Positions 13,184-25,671 of a DNA stretch of 64,000 nt are shown here, piece by piece. Numbering within the stretch: position 1 is the first letter of the stretch; every line of letters begins with the position of its first letter. The notes below the pieces were generated by a model that was not told the DNA's origin, made no database searches, and was given only the letters and a program-made list of their open reading frames with translations. This stretch comes from Neoscytalidium dimidiatum. Taxonomy: Eukaryota > Ascomycota > Dothideomycetes > Botryosphaeriales > Botryosphaeriaceae. A program made the translations under genes and the position numbers. Location: positions 2,666,001-2,730,000 of the forward strand of contig CM074701.1 of assembly GCA_037367355.1 (NCBI GenBank), given 5' to 3'.

Positions 13184-15260
13184 TCAAATTCCATTCTCAG
13201 ACACTTCGACCGCCTTCTCCTTCTCGTGTAGATGCGCAAACTGCTTGTACCGCTGCTCCTCATCCGCGGCGGTCGAGCGAATGACCCGATGATGGTTCGG
13301 ATTGAGGCCCATGCAGATGCGCGGCTCGTCGAAGAACATCTGGTCGACCTGCTCGAGCGAGCGGCCGGATGTCTCGACGCCAAACTGTGTATACCACGTC
13401 AGTCAAGGCCTGCCACGAATGCTCGGAAGGGTACTCACGAAGTAGATGAGCGGGATGAAGAGCGCGCAGATGACGGCCCAGATCCAGAAGTAGTGGCCGC
13501 CGATGGAGTCGAGGCCGATGGGCGTGACCATGACGACAACGCTGGAGGGAAGATCAGCGGTGGGTTATACGCTGTGGAGAGAGGGAAAAATGCTTACAAA
13601 TTTGACATCCAATGCGAGAAGACGCCGACGGCGGTGGCCTTGTTGCGAACGCGGAGTGGCTGGATCTCGGCGGAGTAGGACCACGAAACGGGCAGGATAC
13701 CGGACGTAAAGAAGTCGAGGTACAGCTGTAGGCTATCAGATAGATTCAGAAAGGGTTATAAGTGGATCACGTACAAACATGAAGGCTACGGCTGCGGCCG
13801 CGTTGGAGTACGTCCGCACTGCCAGGCAGCCGGCAACAATGGCCATGCAGACGGCGCAGCCAGCGGATGAAAGCATGATGCTCCAACGACGGCCAATTCG
13901 ATCGATGTAGAAGTATGGTGGCCACGAGAAGATGGCGTACTGGGTGAAGGCGACGCTCGCAAGAATCAAAGAGAGATTCTGGGAGTAGTCGAGATACTCT
14001 TGGAAGATGTATGCGAGGTAGCTATTGGAGAAGTGTCAGAAAAGCATTCTAGTCGGTTACGAGGATATGAGATATCTTACTAGCACAAGGCATTGATGCC
14101 AGACCACTGATTCATCATGTAAGGGCCCATGCCGAGGCACACGCGCTGCAGATTGCGGGACTTGGTAGCATTGCTAAACACCTCGCCCCAAGAGGGCTCA
14201 CCATCCTCTTCCTCTAGGGTAATGGCATCGAGGATCTCGTTCAACTGCCCAGAAACCTCCTCGTCATCATCAGGTCTATTGAGTAGGCGCGCAATGATGT
14301 GTCGCGCCTTGTCATTTTCGCCGCGCTTGGCAAGCCACCTCGGTGTCTCCGGAACCCATGGGCACAAGACCAGGACGATTATAGAGAAGATGATCTGGCA
14401 AGCAATCCGTTTATCCAGTTAGTTGAAATGTTAAATACCAGGAGATAAGTAGACTTACAGGAAAGCGCCATTGCATGGAACTCTCGGCAAAGAGCGTTGC
14501 AAAGCACAACCATGATGCAATTGCCACACCAATAATAATCAAAGCAGATTGGACGACAAGTAAAGCTCCTCTGTTATGCGCTGGCAGGGTCTCGGACTGC
14601 AAGATTGGCACAGCGACGGTGCTGAGTCCAACGCCAAGTCCGCCTACGATGCGGGATACAAACCTTATTCATCCGTTAGCCCTGACTGTTTCCAACAATG
14701 GTTTTCGGACGATACATACATTTGTGCATAGCTATAGGAGGCAGTTTGAATGATGGCGCCAATAATTACTACAGGAAGTCAGATTCGAGGCACCGAGCGA
14801 AGTCATCAGAAGCGAGGAAAGGTACCGATGATGTTGGCCAAGATGATCGAGCGCTTGCGACCAATCTGCTCGCCGAAAATGAAGGCGGTCACAGCACCAA
14901 ATGCGCACCCGATATCGTAAATGGCCGTGACGAGACCCGTCATGGTAGAGCTTGCTGCGGCATATGTCAGCAGAAGTGGGGAAATCGGAGACGAAGTGGG
15001 CACTTACGATTCCCCAGCATGTTTTGGAACCTTTCGCCTGCCAGAATGCCACCGAAGAGACCTGCATCATGACCATCAATACTCAATACATGACAGTCGG
15101 GCTGGAATGAACGTGCCTTGATCATACTACAGATGCGAGTTAGTCAACTGTGAGTTAAAGTGAAGGTAAGGATACTTACGCCAAACAGTAGAAAGTCCAC
15201 ACCTGACACCATCAGAATCATGATTATGAGGGGTCGCCCCCTGAGCTCAAATATCTTCAT
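13184..15260 (-). CDS. MFS sugar transporter, 509 aa, 11 exons
   Basis: Major facilitator superfamily, sugar/inositol/quinate porter family; plasma-membrane uptake of a hexose or related solute by proton symport is likely. Exons (minus strand): 15180-15260, 15117-15126, 15008-15061, 14826-14954, 14720-14768, 14459-14663, 14082-14394, 13775-14031, 13598-13725, 13439-13541, 13184-13384. Seen: FGYDQGLFGG in TM1, the loop motif GEQIGRKRSI, SRIVGGLGVG, VPETPRWLAKRG after TM6, NQWSGINALCYY in TM7, DRIGRRW, and VETSGRSLEQVDQMF after TM12. Length is usual for the family. The conserved YDQG/GLFGG joint falls on a 10-nt exon followed by an intron starting with GC. The exact substrate cannot be told. 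Confidence 0.92.
15117..15126 (-). other. 10-nt exon before a GC-AG intron in the transporter gene
   Basis: Coding-strand TATGATCAAG lies between a 53-nt GT-AG intron (15127-15179) and a 55-nt intron (15062-15116) that begins GCACGT and ends CAG. This join restores the invariant FGYDQGLFGG of sugar porters; I find no GT donor nearby that does. Confidence 0.7.
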
Positions 15261-17039
15261 GATGAGAGAGACGTCTTATGAAACAGGTGAGATAGTCGCG
15301 GCCGCAAAATTCAGCGAAAGCCTGGAAATGATGAGCCAAGGGGACGATTTATACGTTTTGGCCAAGGCAAGCATTTCGGTACTGCCCAAACGGGACAGAA
15401 TCCGAATTTGAAGCCACCGAACGCATTCTAAGTCTGAGCCATCGGATTGACGTTGCCGAAGATTTGATGATGTTGGCACGGGACAGGCGGCCACGTCGTG
15501 CCGCTAGCCCAGGTGCCATGACTTTTTGACGTGAAACCAAGCCTCAATCTCCTGCTACACGCGAAAACGGCAAGCCGGACAATCTTGCAGGAGACGGCGC
15601 GGGGTTGGCAAAATGCGGGGTATGGGGTATGGGGTTGTGTCGCTGATCGAAGCACCGAATCAAGGCTCTGTTTACGTTTCCGTTCCCAATCGACGGTCGA
15701 GTAGGCGAGTCAGACAATGTGATTATGAAACTTGGTTGAAGATTCAGCGGCTTTTGCATGGTGGAGTGGCGCCAGATTCGCGCAACCGCCTTATCCACGA
15801 ACGAACACTGCAACCCGCGCGAGAAATGCGAAGCACGTATCACTTTATTTTTTTGAAAAATAAAGAAGCCTCCGAATCCTGTTCAGAGCGTTGTTTATCA
15901 CTTATGGACCCGGGCAGGATGGTCACCGGCAAGAGCTCTAGAATAAGCTGGGTTTTGAGGGCGAATGCTTGGAAGCTTGCAAGTTCCATGCCAAAACTAT
16001 CATACTGCCCGCTTTTCGCCTAAGTATTTGCAAAGCAAGGGGTTTTACTTCATGCACTAGTTCATTGGATTGTTTAGGGCACCTACATAGCGAACAGATG
16101 TCACCGTTATTGCATCTCTACAGTATAGTCTTCTTTTGGCTCGACGCGACTTGTTAGTGAATATATGATGTTGTAAAATCCTAGACTGAGCACGATAACT
16201 TTGCATTACAAGGCAGCTGTCAAATCTAATTCGCACGTTGCATCGCAACCGGTCAAGGAACATTATTGACTGTAGTCATTGTCCCATGTTCAACTGCAAC
16301 CTAAAAACAGTCATAGTAAGGTACAGATACATGATTCGCCAGCTTGAGCATATCAAAAGAGCGATAATCACGCACTGATCCAATGAGTCGTATTCGACAG
16401 ACCCGACAGTCTGAGACACATTTGCACGATTGCCAGCACTTTGGAGCCCATGCGCCAGTACTCCGGAAAGGAGTGCGCTCAGGTTCCAAATCAGGAAAGA
16501 CCGGTTGCACCGCACGGGGAAAACGTCAGCGCTAGCACAGCAACGTCACATCAAGCACCACGCATGACGATCACACAGCCACACTTTCATGGGCTTCGAC
16601 AGCCTTTCAAGGGACATCGACTGCAATTTGTTGCCATCCCGCAAGAAGGATCCAAAAGTCTCAGTCCTCGAAGTAATCCTTCAGCTCAGCAGTTATCGCC
16701 GTTGAGGGCCTCACTTCGTGTCTTCAAGCCTCAGGTGAGCATCAGCCGCGGTGAAGGAGGCAGCTGCACGCTTTTACGAGGCTCGTGCGAGGCACGACAA
16801 TTGTTTGCCATCAGCTCCATGTCAGCCGTCTAACATTCCACGACACTTCACCGTCGAGCTTCTGGTGTCGGACATCTGAACGGTCTCTGTAGCCGATTAC
16901 AAATACCACACGGCAGTCCTCCAACACTCACCCATCGACTCTCCATCCACCAATAAACCCCGCTCACATACGGTTTACCTCCACCAACCCACTCACCCCC
17001 CAAGGTCTCTGTAACCAATCCACTCGACTGCCACCGACA
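15261..17039. other. Intergenic, no gene recognised
   Basis: Head-to-head region of the transporter and the secreted-protein gene. ORFs of 60-136 codons on both strands lack motifs. The part before 17039 is C-rich (CCACC-type), as in many fungal promoters. Confidence 0.5.
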
Positions 17040-17875
17040 ATGCGTCCACCAACCCTCCTCACCACGACCACCCCCCTCGCTGCCACCGCCGCCGTCCTCA
17101 CCACCGCCTCCACCCCGCCCACCCTCTCAACTTCCACAACCATCAAACTGATCGCCAACGTGACCTGGCCCTCCAACGACGCCCTGACCATCCAATCCTA
17201 CGAGCTATCCACCTACCCACGCACCTCCGCCTGCGATTCGATCCTCGGTCTCGCGCCACCGGGAGAAGGTGCGTCACTTTTTTTTTTTTCTGTCCACCAT
17301 ATCCCTTCCCCTCCCCCTCCTCCCCGCCGAAACCCAACCAAACGCATACAGACTAACATCCTCGCCCCCTCCCTTCCCCACAACCCACAGGCGCCCTCTG
17401 GACCCTCTCCCCCGAAACCTCGACGCTCGTGACCGTCGACCCGGCAGCGCCTCCCCTGCACCCGCTCCTCCCCCGCGCCTCCGGCACCGCGACCGTGCCG
17501 CCCGCGCTGCCCGTCACGCTGACCTGCGGCCCCGGCACGCCGAACGTCACGGTCGTGCTGAAGAACGACAACAACAACGGCGGCGGCGTGCCGGTCCTGT
17601 CGGACGGCTTGTTGTCGGCGCCGGACGACGGGTACGCGGACGGGTACGCGCGCGGGTACATGGCGTGCGCGGTGGGCACGCTGGGGGAGGGCGAGGCTGA
17701 GGATGCGGGCGCCGGCGCGGTGGTCGGGCACAAGTGGAGCGGGCAGCGCGTGCTGGCGGGGTGCGAGGCGGTTGATTTCGTCGCCGTTTGCGTGGAGGAT
17801 GGAGATGGTGGGGTTGGCGGTGGGGAAGGGGAAGAAGGAAACGCGGTAGCGTGTGTGGTTCCTGGCGGAGTGTAG
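17040..17875 (+). CDS. Small secreted protein of unknown function, 237 aa, 2 exons
   Basis: Exons 17040-17268 and 17391-17875, joined over a 122-nt intron with a T-rich start and a CCCACAG acceptor. The N-terminus has alternating Thr/Ala/Leu that could be a weak signal peptide, followed by a beta-rich-looking stretch (TIKLIANVTWPSNDALTIQS) and two NxT/S sequons in ANVTW and PNVTV. The pattern resembles small secreted proteins of plant-associated ascomycetes (DUF7907-like, a tentative match). A glycine/glutamate-rich tail ends the protein. Very GC-rich (third-position C/G), so several long opposite-strand ORFs at 17213-18118 are shadows. Secretion and function are inference. Confidence 0.65.
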
Positions 17876-18908
17876 AGGGCTTGCGGGTGGCGTGGGTTGA
17901 AAGGGGGTAGAGTGGTGGTGCTGTTGGTTCACGGCGGCGGTCGTCGGATGTGTTGGATGGAGGGATTTTGCTGGAAGCGGAAAAGAGGGGCCATGAGGCG
18001 AAGTCGATGCTGGTGGAGTGACCTGCGGGTGCGGCGAAGTTCGGTTGCGGGGAAACCCCTCTCTCCCTTTTCCTGGGCGCATATTGTATGTAGAGTGAGG
18101 CGAGATGAGGTTCCACATTACTTAACCGAGGAGATCACATGGTGGTGTGTTGGTCTTCGTGTTGGTGTGGAGCTCGGCCGGGCAGTTCATACGTCTGCGG
18201 AGGCAAACGGTGTGTTGGAAGAGGTCGGCCATCCACAATTCCAATACAACTGTGATACTCCTCTATAATTTGAAACAAAACTTTGTAAAGCGTGGCTTTC
18301 CAGTCATGGTTTTCAAATGCGATTTATTTTCCTTTCCCCCTTGACCGCCGTAAGTAATCATCCATTGGTCTTCGGTGTACCCGTTCCTTCGATGCTGACG
18401 TGTCAAACACAAGTCCCAACAACGCCGTGAGCCCAGGATAATCACTCCACCCAGAGAAACAGAAGTTGAAATTACCCTTTGTAGGCATAGGATAGGAATA
18501 ATTGGTGGTGAGTCTATGGGTATAGTGCGAGGAGGAAGCAGGCTGCATAAATCAGATGGCGTCAAAAGATCTAGCTAGTCTTCATCTTTTGGGTGCTTTA
18601 GCGGCAGCTACGCATTCGACGGTATGCTGTTCGGTATACAGTGCCCAAAGATTCTGGTGGGGCCGGAAGTCTTTTGTGCCTTAAATAGAAACGTCAGTAA
18701 GAACAAATCAATAGCGAAGTAGGTTTCATCGCGTGCAAGAAGATGAAGTATTTTTTTCTTTTTGGGAAATTCCCACCCAATGCTATGTTGTAAGGTATTC
18801 GTGGCGTATAATGCGTCGCTAATTGGGTATGCTGCAACATGCGGATATCTGTTATCATTCCAAGGGCTTTTGCATCCCCCATTATTCTTGAAGGCCGGGC
18901 GGGCCAGG
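17876..18908. other. Intergenic between convergent genes
   Basis: 3' flanks of the secreted-protein gene (plus) and the Zn2Cys6 gene (minus). ORFs here lack motifs. Confidence 0.5.
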
Positions 18909-21198
18909 TCAAGTAATTCCTTCTGGATCCTCGCTTGGCGTTGACGGCCGCACACGAACTGGCATCTGCATGCCGGGTGAACGGAACTCTTGCATGAATT
19001 GGGTGCCAAACTGCGAAGGAAAAGCCTCGTATCGATCGGTTCGTCGGTCGACCCTTTGAAGACTTCAGTGGTGAGCATAGGTGAGTGGACTAGCGGAATG
19101 CGCGGGCGCACCAATAGACGCCATCGGGGTTGGTGTTCTGGAGCACCGCCCAAATATCTAAGGTGCCACGAAGGTATCTGGTAAGCGCTAGTTCGGAAGA
19201 AACGCAAACGTACCATAAATCAACCCGCTTAGTGAAAATAAGGCCATGGGAATCCAAGAGTCTGTTCCGTTACATGTTCCATGAACTCTGCCTTCACTGC
19301 CATATCCAGATTTCACGTCTCGGCATTTCATCATCTTTAAAGAACAACTTAGAGGAAGAAAAATCTTACCTTCAAAACCAGCCAACTTCTTCCGTACCCA
19401 TTGTGCGTACTCTTCATCCTCCTGTATAACGTAATATGCTAGACTGATAGGCATGAGCCATGAGAGAGCCGTATCGTTCGATTTCGAGAAAGTGTCGAGA
19501 AGATATTCGAATGACCGGCAGATTTCCATTGCCGGCTGACGCAAGCTGCGGGCTTGGCCTGGGAGAAGAAGTGGAGTTCGCGGCATGTTTGCAAAGATTT
19601 GATCTTGCAGGTATGTGTATTCGTCCGACGAGGAGGCATTTGATTGCGGTGAGCTTTGGGAAGACTGCGGCGGTGGAGAGGGCGAAGAGTGTTGGGATGA
19701 TGGCGAAGGGGAGGGATATGGGAAGGCGGTAGGCCGTAGCTCTCCAAGGAAACGGAGCACCCAAAGCAGGACGGCGTTGTAAAGGCATATTTCGTTAGCT
19801 TGCATCCAAGACTTGTAATACAGCGCTTTTTCCAGGCCTGGAGGGATTTCGGATCGTTTCGTGTCGAGAGGTGGCTTGGCTGCAACTTCGACGACAGCGT
19901 TCGGATTTCTGCTTTCCCATGCCCAGCGCCAATGGTAAAGTTCTTGCAAGCTCTTTTCAACGCGGGTTAGCAAGCCTAATCGTAAAGGGATGTCATTTGT
20001 TGCTTTGAAGGTCATCTCGTCTTCGAGGAAGCCAGGAACATCGCAGAGAATGTCAAGAAGCTGATTGGTCGGACTCTTTGCTGAAGGATCTAGTGCCCAG
20101 GGGATGATTTTCCATTTGCTTTCTTCGAAGAACGTGCGCTTCCGTTCCAGAAGCGATTTTGATATCTGGAACAGTTCGTCAGAAGAAAATTTGAACGACA
20201 AGGATCGACAAGAAATACCAATAAGTCCCTGGTTGCCTCAAGTGCGCTCAGCCAAGGCTGCTGTTGGAATTTTTCAGGGCCACACAGGAGAACCAATTGC
20301 TTCAGGCCATCGTGATGACTAAAATCGGAATTCTTGGTTACGGAGAACTGAAGGAGCCAATCAGCACGATTTCATCAGGCCAAATGGCAACAAAACTCTC
20401 AACACACGTTATACATCAGCATCACCATGACCGGGATGATGTATTTGCCGGCGTCGTTTTGGTCGACTTTGGAGAGCTCGTCAATCAATAAGCGTAGGGA
20501 AACGCCGTATTCACTAGCACCCTTGTCCTGGATCTTTTTCTGGCGCTGGGAGTTGCCAAAGAACCCGAGGGCCAGAGCTCTGCAGGCGGAGAGAGACATG
20601 TCATCGATGCGGCCTTTAGCGGCCAGCTGCAGCCAGGGGCGACCGAAACTGCTGTAAACAAGGTTGGAAAAGGTGAAGGAGAAGGCCATGTCTTCCACGA
20701 AGCTGTCCAGGCCTAGCTCTTGCGGGACGGAAGGAAAGTAGTAGGCGAACTGCTGCTTCCGCCTGGTGACGACACGCTGCTCCGAGGCATGCTGAGCTTT
20801 CTGGGCCTGAGGGCGGGCCTTCGCGAGAGCGTTTCCGCGGGCAGCTGCTGGAGCGGGCGACGGAGTTGCAGAAGAAGCACTACTTGACGAAGAAGACGAA
20901 GCCTGGCCGGCAGCTGTATGAATCAGGAAGTGGATGGGCTTCTTGTAGCCCTGACAGGTATAGCCTGATTTCTCGCAGCGCAGGCACGTGGGCTTGCGCT
21001 CGTCTGGGCGGCCGGCGGCCTGAAGTCAGCACGCGGAGGATTTCCAGTCGCGGCACAACAGGGACATCACGCACCGCATTTGATGTGTCTTGCACGGCAG
21101 GTGTGGCAGCCGCTGGGCGCAGAGGCACGTTAGCATGAGAGACGGACAGGCTGCTGGAGGGCGGCGACTGACCTGCTGCGGCCCGGAACCCCCACCAT
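18909..21198 (-). CDS. Zn(II)2Cys6 transcription factor, 620 aa, 8 exons
   Basis: Nuclear DNA-binding regulator. Exons (minus strand): 21173-21198, 21075-21112, 20408-21003, 20219-20347, 19370-20165, 19214-19291, 19112-19157, 18909-19062. The zinc cluster is assembled from the first three exons: MVGVPGRSSGCHTC, then RARHIKCDERKPTCLRCEK, giving the full CxxC...C...CxxC pattern within residues 1-45. A Ser/Ala-rich linker and a helical fungal-specific regulatory domain follow, with a Ser/Pro-rich insert in exon 5. The C-terminus (TDSWIPMALFSLSGLIYD... to ...RPSTPSEDPEGIT) comes from small exons whose phases agree. For exon 6 I chose an AAG acceptor; a CAG acceptor 5 nt upstream would end the protein at 19229-19231 (550 residues if used). 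The cluster and first five exons are secure; the last three are less so. Target genes unknown. Confidence 0.82.
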
Positions 21199-24100
21199 GG
21201 ATGCGGCGGAGGCTTAGGCAGGCATGCAAGGGCGATTGCGGTGGGAGCTGGGGCGCGTGGAGAGAGATATACAGTTCGGGGAGGCGGGCACAGGGTGTTC
21301 GAGGCTGGCGGACTAAGACGGCATGGGCACGTCAACGTCACTGGACGCTCGGGTTGGGCTGGGCTGGGCTGGGCGGGACGCGGCAGTTGGGGGCCAAGCG
21401 CGGCATAAATATAGTGACCGCTTCAGCGATGGGCGAGCGGGCGAGTCAGGGAGCGGCGCACATCGCAGGCCGGGCGAGGATGGGAGATTCGCGATGGAGC
21501 TGAGTCGCTGCTGGTAGCGGGGAGACGTTGTTTCCTCTGGCAGCAGTGGCAGCGCGGCGGCCAGCCGGTGGAAGCGGGAGCGGGCCTATTGGCGGGCGCC
21601 GGGAGGGGGCGCTGTAGCGCAGCGCTCGTCATTGGCGCGAGCGAGAGGGCCGCTTCCGCGAGGCCTCCGCCGTGAACCCTGCATCCCAGTCAAGTGCCAA
21701 TGCTGGACATGTCTTGCCGGCCTGGCGAACCCTCCAAGTCCAAGCCCGCACCGCGGCCCAGCGCCCCTCCTCGCCGCCTCCTCGCACCGCCTCCCGGAGA
21801 GCAATCGTGCCCTCGCTTGCTTTATATCAGGACTGCTGCACAATCACCATTCGCCCCGTGAGCCGCGACCCGCAACCCACGACCGTTGTCCCGCCCTGCC
21901 GCCGCCGCCGCTGCGACTGCAGCCCCAGCGTAGCGTGGCTTCGAGCCCGCCCAGCGCCCTCAAAGTCACCTGTTGCCAAACCTCGAGAGCAGGGGGGGGG
22001 GGGCCCTCAACAGTGCCTGCTGATAGGATCGCATATCGCCAGACGCCGCTCACTTCGTCCGCCTTCTCCACGCGGCTACGCGATCGTGCAGAGTCTGGAC
22101 CGCCGCTGACTCTCTCTTACCCGGCCCGATCCTCCCGTTACACTCTCACCACCAAGCTGTCCACTCCTGCCGCCCTGGCGGCCTCGGAGCGCGCTCCGAC
22201 ACCACCCTTCTGCTCGCTCTTTGTCCCATTCGGGAAATTGCACTATCGCGATGACAGCGGTAATAATAAAGAGCCCTGATTCCCCTGCCGATTCTCTGCT
22301 GCGCAGTGTCTCGCCTTTCACGTGTTGCGCTTCGCCGAACACGATCCCTCTGCCCACAATCTCGCCTAAACCCTCCCTCCACCTTGGCGGCGTGCAGACG
22401 ACTCCTGCATATTTGCTGCCGAATTCATCCAGCATTGCTAAGCCCGTATTGCTGCTCTCCACAACCTCCGACGCCATGTTAAACGGCTCTTCGGCAACTG
22501 CGACGATTCACGACCAATCGAATCCCTCCCGCCTTCATTTTCCTGACACGCACGTTGTAAATTTCGATCGCCTTCTTCAGCCCTGGCCTTTTTCGCCGGA
22601 ACCCTATCATCTCTGCCCTTCGTTCTCCCCAGATGCTCTTCATGTTTTTGCGCCACCAACGTGGCCGATCTTAGCGGAATAAAGCCCGAGAGCGCCTTGA
22701 TCGACGTTTAGAGTGCTGATGGTACGTACACGCATCGTCCCTGCTCCCTGCTCTTTAGCATGATCATATCCTCAACATTGCTTCTCCAACTCAGTTCATG
22801 CGTAAACTCTAATCAACACCCTATTTTCTTGCCAGCGTTGATCATTGCCTGGACCGTTCTCTGCCAATATTGGAAGGATTCCAATAGACAATGCTCCCAG
22901 CCAGCAGGGCACACAGAACCTAGATATTCGCTCTCCCCCAGCGCTACGCGAAATATCCCTTCAGCTGCTATCTGTCTCCTGAGGAGCGAGGAACAAGCGC
23001 AAACGCCCGGCGCCTCATCTAGCGATCTGCGGTCCACTCTGACTTTGGACATTCCAAGCGAGCTAAGCGCGGTCAACCTTCCAGTTACGAAATAACCGGT
23101 CTCTCGGATAACATCACAGGGTTCACCGGCAATTCCAGGAAGACGTGACTGTGACAGGTCCACTGATGGACACATCCAAGCTCGAATCCTAACTCGGCCG
23201 GGTGTCCAGGCCAGCTTACTTCTTCTTCAACAAGCGGACTCGTGCTGCACTTACGCCCTTATCATCGCGCGCGGCGGGCAATCTTTTCCGATCTCGGCTC
23301 GGATCAGGATCCTTTCCGTCTAACATTTGGAGAGGGAGACCGCCGGTCAACATTCGGCACAAAGATTTGATGATCTCCGACGTGGCCCCTTTGAGCCGTT
23401 GCTTACCGTGTCTCGTCATTCAGCACGACCATGCTGGAGACGGCTTCCATTTTCCTACGCTTTGTGACTCGGCCACGGAAGGCTAGGCCCTTGCTTTCTC
23501 CTCTTCTACTGTGTTTACTTTTGGCCGTCTGGATTGGACAATGTCTGGTGGATACCGGCTTGCACAATTTTCGAAAACCGGAGCTTTCTCCACGCATGAA
23601 GATCTCTCTTCTCGCGGATGTTACATGTCATATGGACTCCAACCGATCCTTTCCAACTCTAGCGCGAGTTAACTGGTTTTCAATATACCACAAGATTTCA
23701 CACCTACAATCTGCCTTGGCGTTCCGTGCGAACAATGCAGAGTAACACCCTGATTTTCTGTCGCGTTAGTCGGCGCAATCACACTTACTGTCTCAGCTGA
23801 CCTGCAGTGCTCAAACGGCCGTCAAACCGGCTTGGCAGAGACGCTAAGCTACTAAAAGTACGTCATTGTGTGATAGATCCCATCGTCAAGATCACAGTAT
23901 CTTCGGCAGCCTCAATGTCAGCTCTATCTCTCGCAAAACTACCTCTATCAGTGTGGACGTGTCATGCTGCAGGCCTCGAGTGCTGCGATTTGATTTCATG
24001 GCTTTGTTTTATCTGCAGCGCTTCTTGCGAGAGAGAAAAAACAAGGACCTGTAATGAGGTGCCTCATGTTGCGGTTTACTTGGTTCATACGTCTTGTGCT

Positions 24101-25576
24101 GGAAGCCACTCCGCAGTGTATGTCTTAAAGCAGGCTACCAGGCTGCTGAGACCGATATGGACACCAGCTCGCACTGCAGTTGGACTATCGAGGCGCCTTT
24201 CTCTCAGCTCGACTTTCTTTGCGTGTATCACTTGCTTTTGCTCAAGCAGATCTCCACATATGCTCCAACGTACTCACATAGCAAGCTTTGACAAGCGTCG
24301 CTTGCCTACTGGCCTCAGGTGTCGGCAGCCTCGCAGGTGAGCGAAATTTCCCCCTTGAAATCTGTCTCGAGGCTTTTGACAGCTGACATCCAGTACTTTT
24401 AACGCTCAATAGCAGCGTCGTATCCTTAAAAGCACCTGGGGGACCTCTTCCGACGAGTCATCAAATCTGCTGGATTTATTCTTTAGTGCAGAGATGTCAC
24501 TGCAGCTGCTCCTCACTCACGTCGTTGACGCATGCTGTAGACTGATTATATCTATAAAAGTGTCTGATATTCCACGATCAGCTAGCTCATAGAGCACAAG
24601 TCCCTAGAAAGCCCGCGCAATTGGTCAACATGGGTCTTCTTCCTCGCAAGCGGTCTGAGTTACGCGTAACAGCTTCCCTGTCAGCCGAACCGTCGGGCCC
24701 GATGAACCAAACCTGCTACGTGCATGACAGGAGTATACCGAGCTACAGATACAGGCCATGCAACTCAGGCGCGAGCACCTGTCACCAGGTTAATTGTTCA
24801 GATCCCGAAACCTGCCTCGGCAACAATGTCGCCTCGGCTCCGAGCCACCCGACTGATGCCGCGTCACCTGGCACTGGCTTGGACGGCACCGATTATTGCT
24901 CGGCGGGAACACTCCAGTCTTCGTAGCAGCTGTTTTACGGAACTTGCCTTTCCTCGCATTATTTGGACTGGCGGTGATGTTGTATGCGTGACAGCGCGTT
25001 TCACAAGCCGATGTTAGCTCGGAAAACATCACTATGCTGGATTGTCTCAACGAGACGCACTCCACACATCGTCGTAGTCGGAAAACGCCAACAATAACGG
25101 ACAAGCCTTATGGGGAGCAATTCTCGAATCGCTTCCTTGAACCGCCGCATGCTGAATAGATTCACGGAGCTTAAGGGCCAGAAAATCCGTTCCGGACGTT
25201 CTCTCACCGGCAGTGAGCCGTTGAGGGTACCAGCCGGATGGGAATACCTGTACATGATGATACGGGAGAAGGATGAATCTTCAGTGAGCCCTCCGAAATC
25301 TGATAAGCGTGCGGAATTGTTAAACTCCTAGTCCCACTGAATTCATGCTGTCAATTTTTCTCGAACGCTTTATTAAACCCCGCTAGACAGTCTTCACTGA
25401 TACGGAATTGTCACTCGGAACACAACCTGTGATCAAGCCTAAATCCATAAAGTACATGTTTATTACGCTCTACATTCTGTTAAAAGCCATTGATTAAGTC
25501 GTTGTTCTATTCGTAGAACTTGGTACGGTCCACTTATACAATGTTGGCCTTTCTACCTTCTGTGAAGCATCACTCA
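21199..25576. other. 4.4-kb region without a convincing protein gene
   Basis: Upstream of the Zn2Cys6 gene and of the tRNA. The first 1.2 kb is GC-rich, with a GGGCT repeat (about 21354-21380) and a run of 13 G at 21991-22003. Plus-strand ORFs of 90-215 codons follow one another (21632-22279, 22221-22682, 22760-23095, 23431-23745, 23807-24340, 24621-24926), but none shows a known motif and I found no good splice chain joining them. A long 5' leader, a non-coding transcript or a decayed gene are all possible. Confidence 0.45.
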
Positions 25577-25657
25577 GGCGTTGTGGCGGAGCGGTTAACG
25601 CGACAGACTAGAAATCTGTTTCCTTCGGGAGCACAGGTTCGAATCCTGTCAACGTCG
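25577..25657 (+). tRNA. tRNA-Ser(AGA)
   Basis: 81 nt and no intron. Acceptor stem GGCGTTG/CAACGTC (7 pairs, one G-U), D arm GCG...CGC, anticodon stem ACAGA/TCTGT around loop CTAGAAA giving anticodon AGA, a long class II variable arm (TTCCTTCGGGAGC) and T arm ACAGG-TTCGAAT-CCTGT. Decodes TCT/TCC serine codons. The GGTTCGAATCC B box is internal. Confidence 0.95.
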
Positions 25658-25667
25658 AATCTTCTTC

Positions 25668-25671
25668 TTTT
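25668..25671 (+). terminator. RNA polymerase III terminator of tRNA-Ser
   Basis: First T4 run after the tRNA, 11 nt past the discriminator base. No other Pol III signal is visible nearby. Confidence 0.7.

Noticed and set aside
13184..15260. The transporter plus the monooxygenase and P450 as one metabolite gene cluster
   Set aside because: They are 10-50 kb apart with no backbone synthase between them, so clustering is not supported.
17213..18118. A 301-codon minus-strand ORF opposite the secreted-protein gene
   Set aside because: Shadow of GC-rich coding DNA: low-complexity Pro/Arg/His-rich and without motifs.
18608..19216. A 202-codon minus-strand ORF read as a separate gene
   Set aside because: It overlaps, in another frame, the last three small exons of the Zn2Cys6 gene and its 3' flank. 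The spliced frame fits much better.
21632..24926. A chain of plus-strand ORFs treated as exons of one gene
   Set aside because: No recognisable domain and no consistent intron phases, so noted as a gene-poor region.
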